Origin: Pyropia yezoensis
Lineage: Eukaryota > Rhodophyta > Bangiophyceae > Bangiales > Bangiaceae
Direction of reading: 5' to 3'
NCBI GenBank assembly: GCA_009829735.1
Contig: CM020620.1
Span: 20,496,020-20,560,019 of the forward strand
Length of the DNA: 64,000 nt
Below the pieces are notes generated by a model, which was given only the letters and a program-made list of their open reading frames with translations, was not told the DNA's origin and did not search any database. A program made the position numbers and the translations under genes. Each line of letters starts with the position of its first letter. Positions within the stretch are counted from its first letter, which is position 1. Below, piece after piece: positions 55,299-64,000 of the stretch.

Positions 55299-55727
55299 AT
55301 GCGCCCTCCGTCGCGCCCTCCCCCCCGCCCGCCACCCCCCGCCGCTGCCCTGCGCTCCCTCCTCTTCCTGGCCACCCTGTACGCAGGCGCGTGGCTGCCG
55401 CCGCTTGCGCTGCTTGGCGGCCTGCGCCATGCCGCGCTGCTGCCCAGCACGCCCGGGGCGCTCCCCCCCGCCCCCCCCGCGCCCGTTGGCGGTCTGACGA
55501 CGTTTGTGCACGTCACGGACGTGCACTCGTCCGCCCCCGACGGCGGGGCGTCGGGTTGTGCCGGCGACGACACCCGCTGTGAGCGGCCGGTGTTGGACGA
55601 CGTGGTGGCCGTGCGGGACGTGCCCTCCCGCTCGTTGCCCCCCACCTCCTCTGGCACGCTGCCCCTCCTTTCCACGACACTCGCGCCGCCCCATTTTCCG
55701 TCGCCGCTGCGGCGCGCGCTGCGGTAG
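55299..55727 (+). pseudogene. Metallophosphoesterase-like N-terminal fragment (host gene remnant)
   Basis: Starting at the ATG at 55299 (MRPPSRPPPR), a Pro-rich start precedes a hydrophobic segment (LRSLLFLATLYAGAWLPPLALLGG) that could be a signal anchor. Then comes TTFVHVTDVHSSAPD, resembling the first metal-binding motif (DxH) of calcineurin-like phosphoesterases of the TMEM62 type. The frame ends at 55727, long before a full catalytic domain (GNHD and later motifs are missing). Truncation by the mobile elements to the right, or an unseen intron, would explain this. The evidence is one motif plus layout, so the call is tentative. Confidence 0.35.
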
Positions 55728-55882
55728 CCCCTTCCAATCGCGCGACGGTGCATTGGTGCGTCCGTCTGTTTTGGCCGCGATGGAACTGTCGTCGTCACGA
55801 TGCAGGACGGAGGATGCAAACGATAGCCGGAAGGCACATTTGACCAATCGCTTGGTACCTGACAGACTCACGGTAGATCACT

Positions 55883-57183
55883 CTAGCTCTCCCCCTCCTC
55901 GCTGCCCTCATCTAAAGAAATCCCTACCTCAATCTCATCCACGTCCCCACCCTCGATGAATGCCGCCTCAACCTCGGCACTCACCCCTTCCACACTTCGG
56001 TAGTACCCCTCCACTCGGATTTCATGGTCTTCATATCTCGCCCACACCTCAGGCGTAGTCTTCGCGAGCGCTTCCTCCGCTAACTCTCGGAGCGATACGA
56101 GGGAGAAGTCAGTATTCGCCCGCTTCAGGGACATCTTGGTGCTTCCCCATACCATTTCAATAGGGTTGAGCTCGGGGTGCGCGACGGGCGAAATCAAGAC
56201 TGCAACGTCAAAGTGAGCAGCCAGGTCCTGGACCAGATACCGCGGGGCCGGTCGGTTGCCGTCCGCCTGCTTCTTCAGCTGCGCCCTCGTGCACGTGGTC
56301 CGTCAGTGAGGTCCCCAGTCTTCCCGGACCAGACCGTGCCGCTCCAGCCAATCGGCGTACTCCGCCTTGCGGAAGTAAGACAGGGCAGGGCGCGTGGCCT
56401 CGTTCCTGACCATCTGGTAGGGCGCTCGGTCGATCACGAGACTACCGCCACGGATCTTGGGTAGGACAGACTCCTCCAACCACCTCAGCCACGAGGCCCA
56501 GTTCATCTCGGAATGGTAGTCCCCGCCGTTCTTTTTGCCCACTAACACCCACGCGGCACCGTCCACCAGCCCAGTCTCGCGAGAGCCCTCGTGGGCCACA
56601 ATTATGCGAGCGCCCTTCCCAGACGGCACGTTCAGGCGGGAGCGCGTGTCGCCATCGTTCCAGCTGCGATAGGTAGTCATGTTCTTGTTCAGCCACGTCT
56701 CGTCCGTGTAGTAGATCGTCCGCCCCTCCGCCCGGTACTTCCGCACTGTGTCGATGAAGTCGTTCCGCTGCCGCCGCACCGACGGGCTCTCGCGTGCGAC
56801 GTCGTAGTGATTGGGCCCACGGCTAAAAGAGAGGCCAATGTCCTGGAGCGCTCGGTGCACTGTAGCACATGTCCAAATATAGCGCTCGCCACCACTGCCC
56901 TCGGCGCCGCCGGCCGCATCAGGGCCGGTCTCCTCAGCACCCGAGAGGACTTCGAGAGTGCTGTCAAGAGTCGGGAGAGTGCGGTTGTGGTACTGCGAAT
57001 AGATCGCCTCCCGCAAACACGCTAGCTCCTCGGCTGGCACCCGCCGCGCAGACCGACGGGTCTCCGTGGCACCCTCCCCAGGCAGGGCCGCTCGGTGAAC
57101 GTCATTGCACACGCGACTCACAGAAGCGGTGCTCAGCCCCGTGGCAAGAGCGGTACGGTCAGCCGGCCGGTCGCGCAGCTCCG
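55883..57183 (-). pseudogene. Tc1/mariner (IS630-type, DDE_3) transposase, one nonsense codon, 5' truncated
   Basis: Minus-strand gene running into the LTR edge at 57183. An N-terminal helix-turn-helix (LATGLSTASVSRVCNDV) is cut close to its start. The catalytic residues appear as YYTDETWLNK (first Asp), VIDRAPYQM (second Asp) and HPELNPIEMVWG (Glu). A TGA at 56303-56305 interrupts the frame between the second Asp and the Glu; the same phase continues on both sides. The C-terminal tail is acidic. The protein would excise and insert its own element in the nucleus. No terminal inverted repeats were found by eye. The 5' end appears to have been removed at the family A junction. Confidence 0.85.
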
Positions 57184-57652
57184 TGTGGCAAAATCCACTT
57201 GCACACACGGCACCCAAGTTGGGGCGGTGTACAAGGGCTGCCTCCCGTGTCGGGGGAACCGGAAGAAGTGCAAGTCGCACACACTCTGTCCCTGTTGTGG
57301 GGCAAACCCCCCACGGACAATCAAGAGGATGGTGTGTGGTCCCACAGTTTCTTGGTCGGGACGGGGACGCAGGGCCAAGCCCCGCTGTCCCTCCCCTTAT
57401 CCCCCCAGGGTCCCCTCAGAATCTCGCCACTCAGAATCTCCCACCCCAGCACCTGCCCACCGGGCCACACGAAAATTCAAGACGATAAATGCAGAAAACC
57501 CTCAAATCCAAGTTGGATTTACTACTAAGCTAACTATCCCAAACTTAGGGAATATGGACCCAAATGCAGGGGGAGGAACGGATCAGGCTAGTGGCCTGCC
57601 GCCCCTTGCATGGCACGTGTTGCCCCCCTACCTGGGGGTCAATACTGCCACA
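57184..57652 (-). repeat. Family A 3' LTR (469 bp)
   Basis: Reverse complement of the LTRs at 23802 and 59772, nearly identical, with TGTGGCA/TGCCACA termini. It is flanked on its inner side by a purine tract in element orientation, which marks it as a 3' LTR. Confidence 0.95.
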
Positions 57653-57668
57653 CTCCCCTCTCCTCACT
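57653..57668 (-). other. Polypurine tract, family A
   Basis: AGTGAGGAGAGGGGAG in element orientation, directly before the LTR. Confidence 0.8.
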
Positions 57669-57990
57669 TCCGACCGACCCGGTCGGCCCTGTGAGGGGGT
57701 GCGTAAACGCACGTCTCGGCGTTGGGGGCGCGACTTGCTGTCCCCCATCGAGTACGTAACACGGATGTGGAGGCGGTCACGTTGGCCGCCCCTCTCCTCA
57801 AGCTTGCCCACTCGGCAGCTTGCTCTCCTCAGTTCACACTTCACCATCACCACCACCTCCCCTTCACCTTCCACTGGGCCGCCCCACGCTGGGGAGGCCA
57901 CCCGTCTACCCACGATCCGAGTCCCCCTCAACTCGAGGCGGGTCTCGTGCCGCTGCAGCCAGGGCGTCTCTCCACAACTTGGGGAGAGCC

Positions 57991-59771
57991 ATGGCGACCC
58001 CGGGAGTGGAGACGGACTCTCTTGACGAGCGTATGGAGGACCCCACCTACGGTGCAGCACCCGCCGGGACTTCCGGCGGGGGCCGCGCGATCGCTCCGGG
58101 GGACGGGACTCCCGCGTCACCCGGCTTTGGGTTGACGGCGGGATCTCCCCCGGAGGCGGGACAAGTTGTCCCGCGTGAGGCCTTGGGGCGGTGGTTTTAC
58201 CCCGCTTGGCCTCTCTATGAGGAGGGGTTGACTGTTCTTCGCTGTGGCCGACTTGGCGCAGCGATGGGTCGGGTATGGGACCGCCTACGGGAGAAGTATC
58301 CCCGTAGAATCGGGTTCCCTGCCGGCTTCAGGACGGACCAGTTTGCCTTCCTGGACGACGAAGAGGTCGAAGATGTACAGCGTGCCAAGGCCATGGTGGA
58401 CCGCGGGGGAACTATCCCGGGTGCCGGCGACTTGCCGACCTTTACTTGGGACGCGGTGGCAACTCGCCCCCCGTACCTTCACGAGGCCGATCCACACACT
58501 CATCACTTTGATGTGCGGATGGAGAAGGACTTCCGGCGAGGTCCCTACTTGGTGACCTCCGCTCAACTTGAGTTCCCTCAGCAGTGTGCTGCCAGTAAGG
58601 AGCAATACTATCCGAAGAAGCCCGAGTGGTGGCCTCAAGTTGAGGTCCCCTACGGATTCCCGGCGTTGCTGCCACGGTTGCTTGACCACTTCGGCGCCGT
58701 CATGTTGACGGCTGGCCCTGATCACCTGGTGTGGGCCATGTTGGCCACCCCGTGGCTCCTCGAGGTCATGTCGACCTGGGTGTCTTGTGTTCAGCGGCGT
58801 GGGATGCTCTGGCACCTCCCCCTCTGGCTTATCCAAGGTCTGGAACAGCTCACCCCTCAGCTAGTTGCTGAGGGGTGCTCATCAGGACAACTCACTCTAC
58901 GTGAGGAGATGCTCCGCCTTCACAAGTTTATCGAGTGGGAGAGCATTGAGCACAAGTTGCGCCGCCCCACTCGTGGTCCCAAGGACGATGGCGCACTTCG
59001 CCTGTTCGTGTGGGTCGCTCGTGAACTTCACGACGGCCGTGTGGTCCTACGAGAGGGATTGGGCATCGGGGACTACCCGTATGCCCCGGGGGTGGATCGC
59101 CACACTGCGCCACCCCCGGACAAGGCCAGGGTTATGGCCGTGCCGTCCTATGATGACCACATGACTCAACCCACTGCGGGAGCCCCAAGTCGGGGTCGCA
59201 GTTACACCCGGGTACCGCCACCTCGGCGGGCCCCTCCGCTTCCTCCTGTTCCTTTCCAACCTCACGGGAACATCCCGACTAGCGTGGCCGTTGAGTCGTC
59301 CACCCCGGTGTCCCCCAACTTGGGGGCCACCCTCCTGACGGTATACCCCAAGTTGGTGTTACCGCCCACGCCTCTAACCTCAGAGATGATGATCACCACG
59401 TTGGTGCGCACCATTTCCTAGTTGGCCGCGTCGACCGCAACCCTCCAAAGTTCCGAGACTCCTCAACTTGAGGAGCGCGTTCGTACTGCAGTGGCGACCG
59501 TGAGTTGCGAGTCGGTGGCGGAGTTTATGACGGCCGAGTTGGCTCGCATTGGGGCTATTATGCCCCGGCCAGCCCCACTTGGGCGTGGCAAACGTCGCGC
59601 GAGCCGGGCATACTCACCTCCTCGCCGTCGTCGCCGACACTCGCGGCGCTCTCCCTCCGTGTCGAAAGACAAGTTGTCGTACTCCGTCTCGGAGTCCTCG
59701 ACTCCGTCAGAGTCGGAGTCGGTCCGGCGTCTGCGTCGCCAACTTGCGCGCAAGAATAATCAGAAGGATAG
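57991..59771 (+). pseudogene. Antisense accessory gene, family A, in-frame TAG near 3' end
   Basis: The ATG at 57991 (MATPGVETDSLDERMEDP) is 338 bp from the LTR, and the gene runs opposite to its element. The 477 residues to TAG at 59419-59421 include a folded region with FYPAWPLYEEGLTVLRCGRLG. Then comes a central block VEVPYGFPALLPRLLDHFG...LLEVMSTWVSCVQRRGMLWHLPLWLI (two pieces) parallel to families B and D. A Pro-rich linker follows. The same phase stays open after the TAG up to the next LTR, adding an Arg/Ser-rich tail (RRRRHSRRSPSVSKD). The TAG may be a mutation or the true end. The DNA contains many palindromes centred on CAASTTG. Confidence 0.8.
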
Positions 59772-60240
59772 TGTGGCAGTATTGACCCCCAGGTAGGGGG
59801 GCAACACGTGTCATGCAAGGGGCGGCTGGCCACTAGCCTGATCCGTTCCTCCCCCTGCATTTGGGTCCATATTCCCTAAGTTTGGGATAGTTAGCTTAGT
59901 AGTAAATCCAACTTGGATTTGAGGGTTTTCTGCATTTATCGTCTTGAATTTTCGTGTGGCCCGGTGTGCAGGTGCTGGGGTGGGAGATTCTGAGTGGCGA
60001 GATTCTGAGGGGACCTTGAGGGGATAAGGGAAGGGACAGCGGGGCTTGGCCCTGCGTCCCCGTCCCGACCAAGAAACTGTTGGACCACACACCATCCTCT
60101 TGATTGTCCGTGGGGGGTTTGCCCCACAACAGGGACAGAGTGTGTGCGACTTGCACTCCTTCCGGTTCCTCCGACACGGGAGGCAGCCCTTGCACACCGC
60201 CCCAACTTGGGTGCCGTGTGTGCTAGTGGTTTTTGCCACA
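59772..60240 (+). repeat. Family A 5' LTR, copy 2 (469 bp)
   Basis: TGTGGCAG...TTGCCACA, almost identical to 23802-24270. The odd palindrome centred on CAACTTG recurs at 59904-59920. Confidence 0.95.
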
Positions 60241-60242
60241 TT

Positions 60243-60260
60243 TGGTGGAGCAGCAGGGGA
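60243..60260 (+). other. Primer binding site, family A copy 2
   Basis: TGGTGGAGCAGCAGGGGA, two bases after the LTR, identical to copy 1. Confidence 0.8.
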
Positions 60261-60359
60261 CAGAGGTAAACTTTACCTCCGGGTGCACCCGGGTGTGGGG
60301 GGCCCTCTGTCTCAGAGGAACGGTGGACTTGGACCGTGTCATACGGATCGTTAGCCAAC

Positions 60360-62063
60360 ATGGCTCGCTCGGACCCCCCGTCGTCCGGGGAGTACACGGG
60401 TGACGCACGTACTTCAGTGCCTTTGAATACTGGTGAGACACAGGCGGGTTTACCTGGGGTCGCAGAGGGACTGGAGGTCCCTCCAGCCAGCAGGACTGGA
60501 AGTGCGGGCGGGCAACAGGCCACCCCGACTCAGTCGGGAGTTCACTCGGGTGACACTTCTGATGTGGGTGGGCCGAAGTCTGGCCACCGTGTGGTATACA
60601 CAACGGGAGCGTCCCAAGGGGTGAGGACTGTCCCCGCGGGTTCCACTCGGGTTGGAGCCAACTTTGGCTTGGAGACGTCGCCAACTACGCTTTCGGAGGA
60701 CGGCGGACCTCCGTTGGACGGCGATGGGCTCGCGACCATGCCCCCGGTTGAGACCCCTGAGGAACGTGGTTACCCCTCAGGTGGACTCCCGGAGGCGGAC
60801 CGAGACTCAACTGGAGTCGTCAATCCACTCCTCGCGGGAACTGTCCGTCGGCAGGCGACCAATGTGTTGCGGCAGACTTTGCCGGACCTGGTGGTCACGA
60901 TGACGAATACTATTCTGAATCAGATTGTGGCGAGTTTGCCAGATGGCCTTGATGTCCAGACCGGATCGGGGCTTTCGAGCCCGCGAGCGCCGGGGGAATC
61001 TCTCCTCACGCCTACCTCTGGTCGCCCCGAACAGGAGGCGACACCTGTGACTCCCAACGAGGGAGCCACACCATACTCGGTGGAGCATACGCCCTTTATG
61101 GGGGAGTTCCCCCCGGCAACGCCGGCGGCAACACCAAGCTCGCCGCACCAGACTACAGGCGCTGAGGATCAACTTGTTCCAGTGCCACAGCGGCTGTTCC
61201 CTCAACGTGAGGTGCCGCCAAAGATCCAGGTAGCCAACCCGGTCTACCAGGGGATCTTTGACTGTGAGACCTACGCCCTCCACAACAAGTCGGTGGTGTA
61301 TGGTCCTGACCAGGCCCGAGCCATGGGCCGTGCCAAGAAGAATGCACTTCATTCTTTTGGGCACAAAGCGGAGTGGGATGGAACCCCCCCCCTCCGTGTC
61401 TTTGAGTTCCTACGTCGTTTCACAAAAGCCTGTGACGACATTGCCATAAGTGAAGGCATGGCTTTTTACATGCTACAGGAGTTTACAAAGGGCGACCTGC
61501 GGACAGAACTTATGTCCGTCATGCCCGAAAGCATAACACTGCCCGGGCGACCCTGGCCGAGTTGGCCATGTTCGCCTATCGCAGAGGCGAGGCCTACCGC
61601 AAGTTGCGGGAGGACCAACGCCAGGAGCGTCAGGCCGAGTTGGCCAAGGAACGAGAGGAGGCGCGCCAGGCCAGAGAGTTGAGAGAGGCACGCCGAATCC
61701 GCAAGGAGAGGGTGGTAGCTGCCGTGGGAACTTCCCAGGGTATCTTTCCCTTCGTCTTCCCCAGTTGGGAAGACCCCTCCCGGAACAGACCATCGGTGTT
61801 GGAACTGCAACTCCGATGGACACTGGGCATATGATTGCCCCAAGTTGAGTAAACGCATCCAACAACTTGTTAGGAATGCGAGTAAGAAGTCGGCTACGAA
61901 CGAAGTACGTTCACGCCGCGAGGGTGGGTCTCGACCGGTCGTCGCGGTCGCCACACCCTCGGCGGAGGAGGCAGACACGTCGTCTTCGGACTCGTCGTCT
62001 TCGGACTCGTCGTCTTCCTCCCCGCCCTCAGATTCGGACGCCAAGTCGGCGGGAAACGAATGA
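60360..62063 (+). pseudogene. Gag, family A copy 2, internal deletion and frameshifts
   Basis: The ATG at 60360 starts the same Pro/Thr-rich N-terminus as copy 1. After LRTELMSVMP (about 61528) roughly 275 bases present in copy 1 are missing, the junction lying at a shared CCCG. The phase then changes. The distal part is found in two other phases: an Arg/Glu-rich coiled-coil-like stretch (REDQRQERQAELAKEREEAR) from 61562, and a CX2CX4HX4C knuckle at 61797-61838 with an SSSDSSSS tail ending in GNE. The stop TGA at 62061-62063 overlaps the pol ATG. Confidence 0.88.
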
Positions 62064-64000
62064 CCGTTGGGGCTGGTCGTCCGAAGCTCACAACGGCAGC
62101 CTCGGCCAAGTGGGCCAAGAGGACGGACCAACCGTGCCGGATACTGCGGCGACCCAAGGGAGTCCGCCCACCTCCGGTAGGACTCCCCAAGAACGTAAAC
62201 CCACGTCGGGTCATCGCGGTGCTGACGGGTGAGAACTTCCAGGTGGCTGGACGGGTGCAACTTGCCCCCGGCCGCGCCTGTTGTGCCCGTATCGTACTTG
62301 ATACCGGGTCAGGAGCCTCCTTGATACGCAAGTCGCTATTACCAAAGGAGGTGAAGCTCCAACGCTGGAGGTCCAAAGCTGACCATATGATTGACATCAA
62401 TGGTGGGGTACTTCCCATCGTTGGTGCCGTGACCCTACCAACTAGGTTGGGGACCCATGAGGTCGACGTGACCTATGGTGTAGTTGAGAATATATCGGTA
62501 CCCCTGCTTCTGGGTACCCCTTATGTTGTTACACAAGTGCCTTTGATTTGTGGCCCTGAGTACTGGGTCAAGTTGATGAATGGGGAGACTATCCCCATCC
62601 TTGGTAAGGGAAAGTCTGTGGCTCCTGTGACAGTCTCACAGTCGAAGCCTGTTTGCTCTGTGAGGGAAGGGTTTACTGCTACCCTGCGTTTAGCCCGTAA
62701 AGTCACGTTGCCCCCCAACTCGGTGGCGCACGTTGACGTTGTAACTGATTATACGGGGAACGGGTTGGTGCACCCTTACCCCCGTCTTGCTCGCAAGCAC
62801 CAAGTGCATGTTGCCCTTGGCACGATCGAATCCAAAGCCGGAGTCCCGTGGAGGATACAGGTGATGAACCTGAGCTCGTCGCCCCAGTACTTCAAGTCGG
62901 GAGCCAAGTTCGGCTATATCGACCAACACGAGGGACCGGTAGTAGCGGTCACCCTCAACGCGGGCGCAAGTAGCGACCCGAAGTCCGGAAAGGAGAAGCA
63001 TCAAGCCAAGTCGGCCGCCTCTCCTCGGCCCCATGTGAACATGGAGGGTGTTCCCCCCAGGTTGAGGGTTCAAGTTGAACGCCTCTTGGACCAATATCAC
63101 AAGTTGTGGGATGGTCAATTGGGACTCATGAGAGCTACCCAACACCGGATCGAGTTGAAGCCCGGTGCACCCCCTATACGCCAACAACCGTATAGGGGAG
63201 GACCTCGTTCAAGGGCCCTCGTTAAGGAGCAAGTTGCTCGCATGGAGGCCCTCGATGTGATCGAGGCCAGCAACGCCGAGTGGGCGAGTCCAGTGGTTAT
63301 CGTCCCCAAAGTTGATGGGACCTTCCGGTTCTGTATCGACTACCGTAAGCTCACCGAGAGCACGGTGAAAGACAGTTATCCCTTACCTAGGATGGACGAT
63401 TGTCTGGACTCTCTGGGGGAGGCAAACGTGTTCTCTACCCTGGACTGGAACGCGGGGTACTGGCAAATTCCCATTGTCCCGGAGGACAGGCATAAAACTA
63501 CCTTTACCTGTCACTGTGGTACCTACCAGTGCAAGCGTCTACCGTTTGGTCTGTGTAACGCGCCGGCAACTTTCCAGCGCGCTATGGACATGATTCTGGC
63601 CGGAGTACGGTGGCAGATCTGTCTTGTGTACCTAGACGATATCATTGTGTTCTCCCGAAGTCCGGAGGAACACATTGGCCATCTTGGCCAGGTGTTCAAG
63701 CTACTTGCTGACGCCGGTGTGTCACTGAAGGCGAGTAAGTGCCACCTCTTCACTCAAGAGGTGGAGTACTTGGGACATGTTGTCCGTCCGGGGCGTCTCA
63801 GTGTTAACGAGAAGAACTTGAGGGCCATCCGCAAGGCTCAGTACCCCCGGACCCAGACCCAGATGAGGAGCTTCCTCGGGATGTGTAACGTGTACCGACG
63901 TTTCACCAAGGGCTTCGCCAAGGTGGCGAAGCCGTTGAGTGAGTTCGTGAGCTCAACGCTCCTGAAGAACCTGCCTCCCCCAAGTCGGGTGGAGCAGGAA
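62060..64000 (+). CDS. Pol, family A copy 2, partial (open at window edge)
   Basis: Starts at the ATG at 62060, overlapping the gag stop by four bases (ATGA), which suggests termination-reinitiation. Protease LDTGSGAS is at about residue 81. RT has FCIDYRKLTES, YPLPRMDDC, FGLCNAPATFQRA and LVYLDDIIVF (about 524). The RT connection FLGMCNVYRRF is near 63875. I see no stop up to 64000. RNase H, integrase and any chromodomain lie beyond the window. Palindromes centred on CAAGTTG recur in the coding DNA (63068-63080, 63227-63239). Confidence 0.92.
   Translation, partial: MTVGAGRPKLTTAASAKWAKRTDQPCRILRRPKGVRPPPVGLPKNVNPRRVIAVLTGENFQVAGRVQLAPGRACCARIVLDTGSGASLIRKSLLPKEVKLQRWRSKADHMIDINGGVLPIVGAVTLPTRLGTHEVDVTYGVVENISVPLLLGTPYVVTQVPLICGPEYWVKLMNGETIPILGKGKSVAPVTVSQSKPVCSVREGFTATLRLARKVTLPPNSVAHVDVVTDYTGNGLVHPYPRLARKHQVHVALGTIESKAGVPWRIQVMNLSSSPQYFKSGAKFGYIDQHEGPVVAVTLNAGASSDPKSGKEKHQAKSAASPRPHVNMEGVPPRLRVQVERLLDQYHKLWDGQLGLMRATQHRIELKPGAPPIRQQPYRGGPRSRALVKEQVARMEALDVIEASNAEWASPVVIVPKVDGTFRFCIDYRKLTESTVKDSYPLPRMDDCLDSLGEANVFSTLDWNAGYWQIPIVPEDRHKTTFTCHCGTYQCKRLPFGLCNAPATFQRAMDMILAGVRWQICLVYLDDIIVFSRSPEEHIGHLGQVFKLLADAGVSLKASKCHLFTQEVEYLGHVVRPGRLSVNEKNLRAIRKAQYPRTQTQMRSFLGMCNVYRRFTKGFAKVAKPLSEFVSSTLLKNLPPPSRVEQE

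Larger units (their letters stand above)
57184..59771 (-). mobile_element. Chromovirus family A, 3' part only, minus orientation
   Basis: Consists of a 3' LTR, its polypurine tract and the antisense accessory gene, then stops exactly where a plus-oriented family A LTR begins at 59772. Pol of this minus-strand copy is absent. The two family A pieces are therefore head-to-head, similar in style to the family B dimer. Confidence 0.85.
59772..64000 (+). mobile_element. Chromovirus family A copy 2, 5' part, continues past the window
   Basis: LTR, primer site, damaged gag and open pol to the window edge. The LTR differs from copy 1 at about five positions, so this family multiplied recently. Confidence 0.93.

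Noticed and set aside
1..64000. CRISPR arrays, rRNA or tRNA genes, bacterial operons
   Set aside because: The tandem arrays lack spacer structure, and I saw no cloverleaf or rRNA core sequence. The window is clearly eukaryotic.

Overview
This is a GC-rich eukaryotic nuclear window. It has long intronless reading frames, homopolymeric Ala/Gly/Pro tracts and very dense transposable elements. A bangiophycean red alga (Porphyra/Pyropia type) is my leading guess from composition and gene style; nothing here proves it. Only one complete host gene is convincing: a GH13 alpha-amylase-superfamily protein resembling amylosucrase or sucrose phosphorylase, at 2806-6456. A second host gene remnant, the start of a metallophosphoesterase-like protein, lies near 55.3-55.7 kb.

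The rest is layered mobile DNA. From left to right: a decayed LTR (8-455); host DNA and the GH13 gene; a complete but mutated CACTA-type DNA transposon (7684-13462) with 27-bp terminal inverted repeats and a broken Tnp2-like transposase; GC-rich host DNA; a decayed chromovirus 'family C' (to 22.9 kb); the 5' part of 'family A' (23802-25898); a large inverted dimer of 'family B' (25899-41080) around a 500-N assembly gap; host-like DNA and a 73-74-bp tandem repeat; a fragment of a family-C accessory gene; a complete chromovirus 'family D' (44514-54163, minus strand) inserted in that fragment, with the other half of the fragment on its right; a Tc1/mariner-type transposase pseudogene; then two head-to-head family A pieces running off the right edge.

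The retroelements are Ty3/gypsy chromoviruses. They have gag with a CX2CX4HX4C knuckle, pol in the order protease-RT-RNase H-integrase, and a C-terminal chromodomain wherever the pol end is present. Families A, C and D share a primer-binding-site sequence. Between pol and the 3' LTR, families B and D (and, by inference from partial copies, A and C) carry one extra long gene on the opposite strand. Its product keeps the same layout in all four families but matches nothing I recognise. It would be transcribed from the 3' LTR end towards pol, giving convergent transcripts.

The most unusual signal is in the sequence itself. Family B coding DNA is packed with short perfect hairpins (20 checked in pol alone, stems of at least 7 bp, loops 0-4 nt). 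Family A is marked by odd-length palindromes centred on CAASTTG, and family C is rich in GTAC. Family D shows no such signature to my eye. I know of no described system that explains this.
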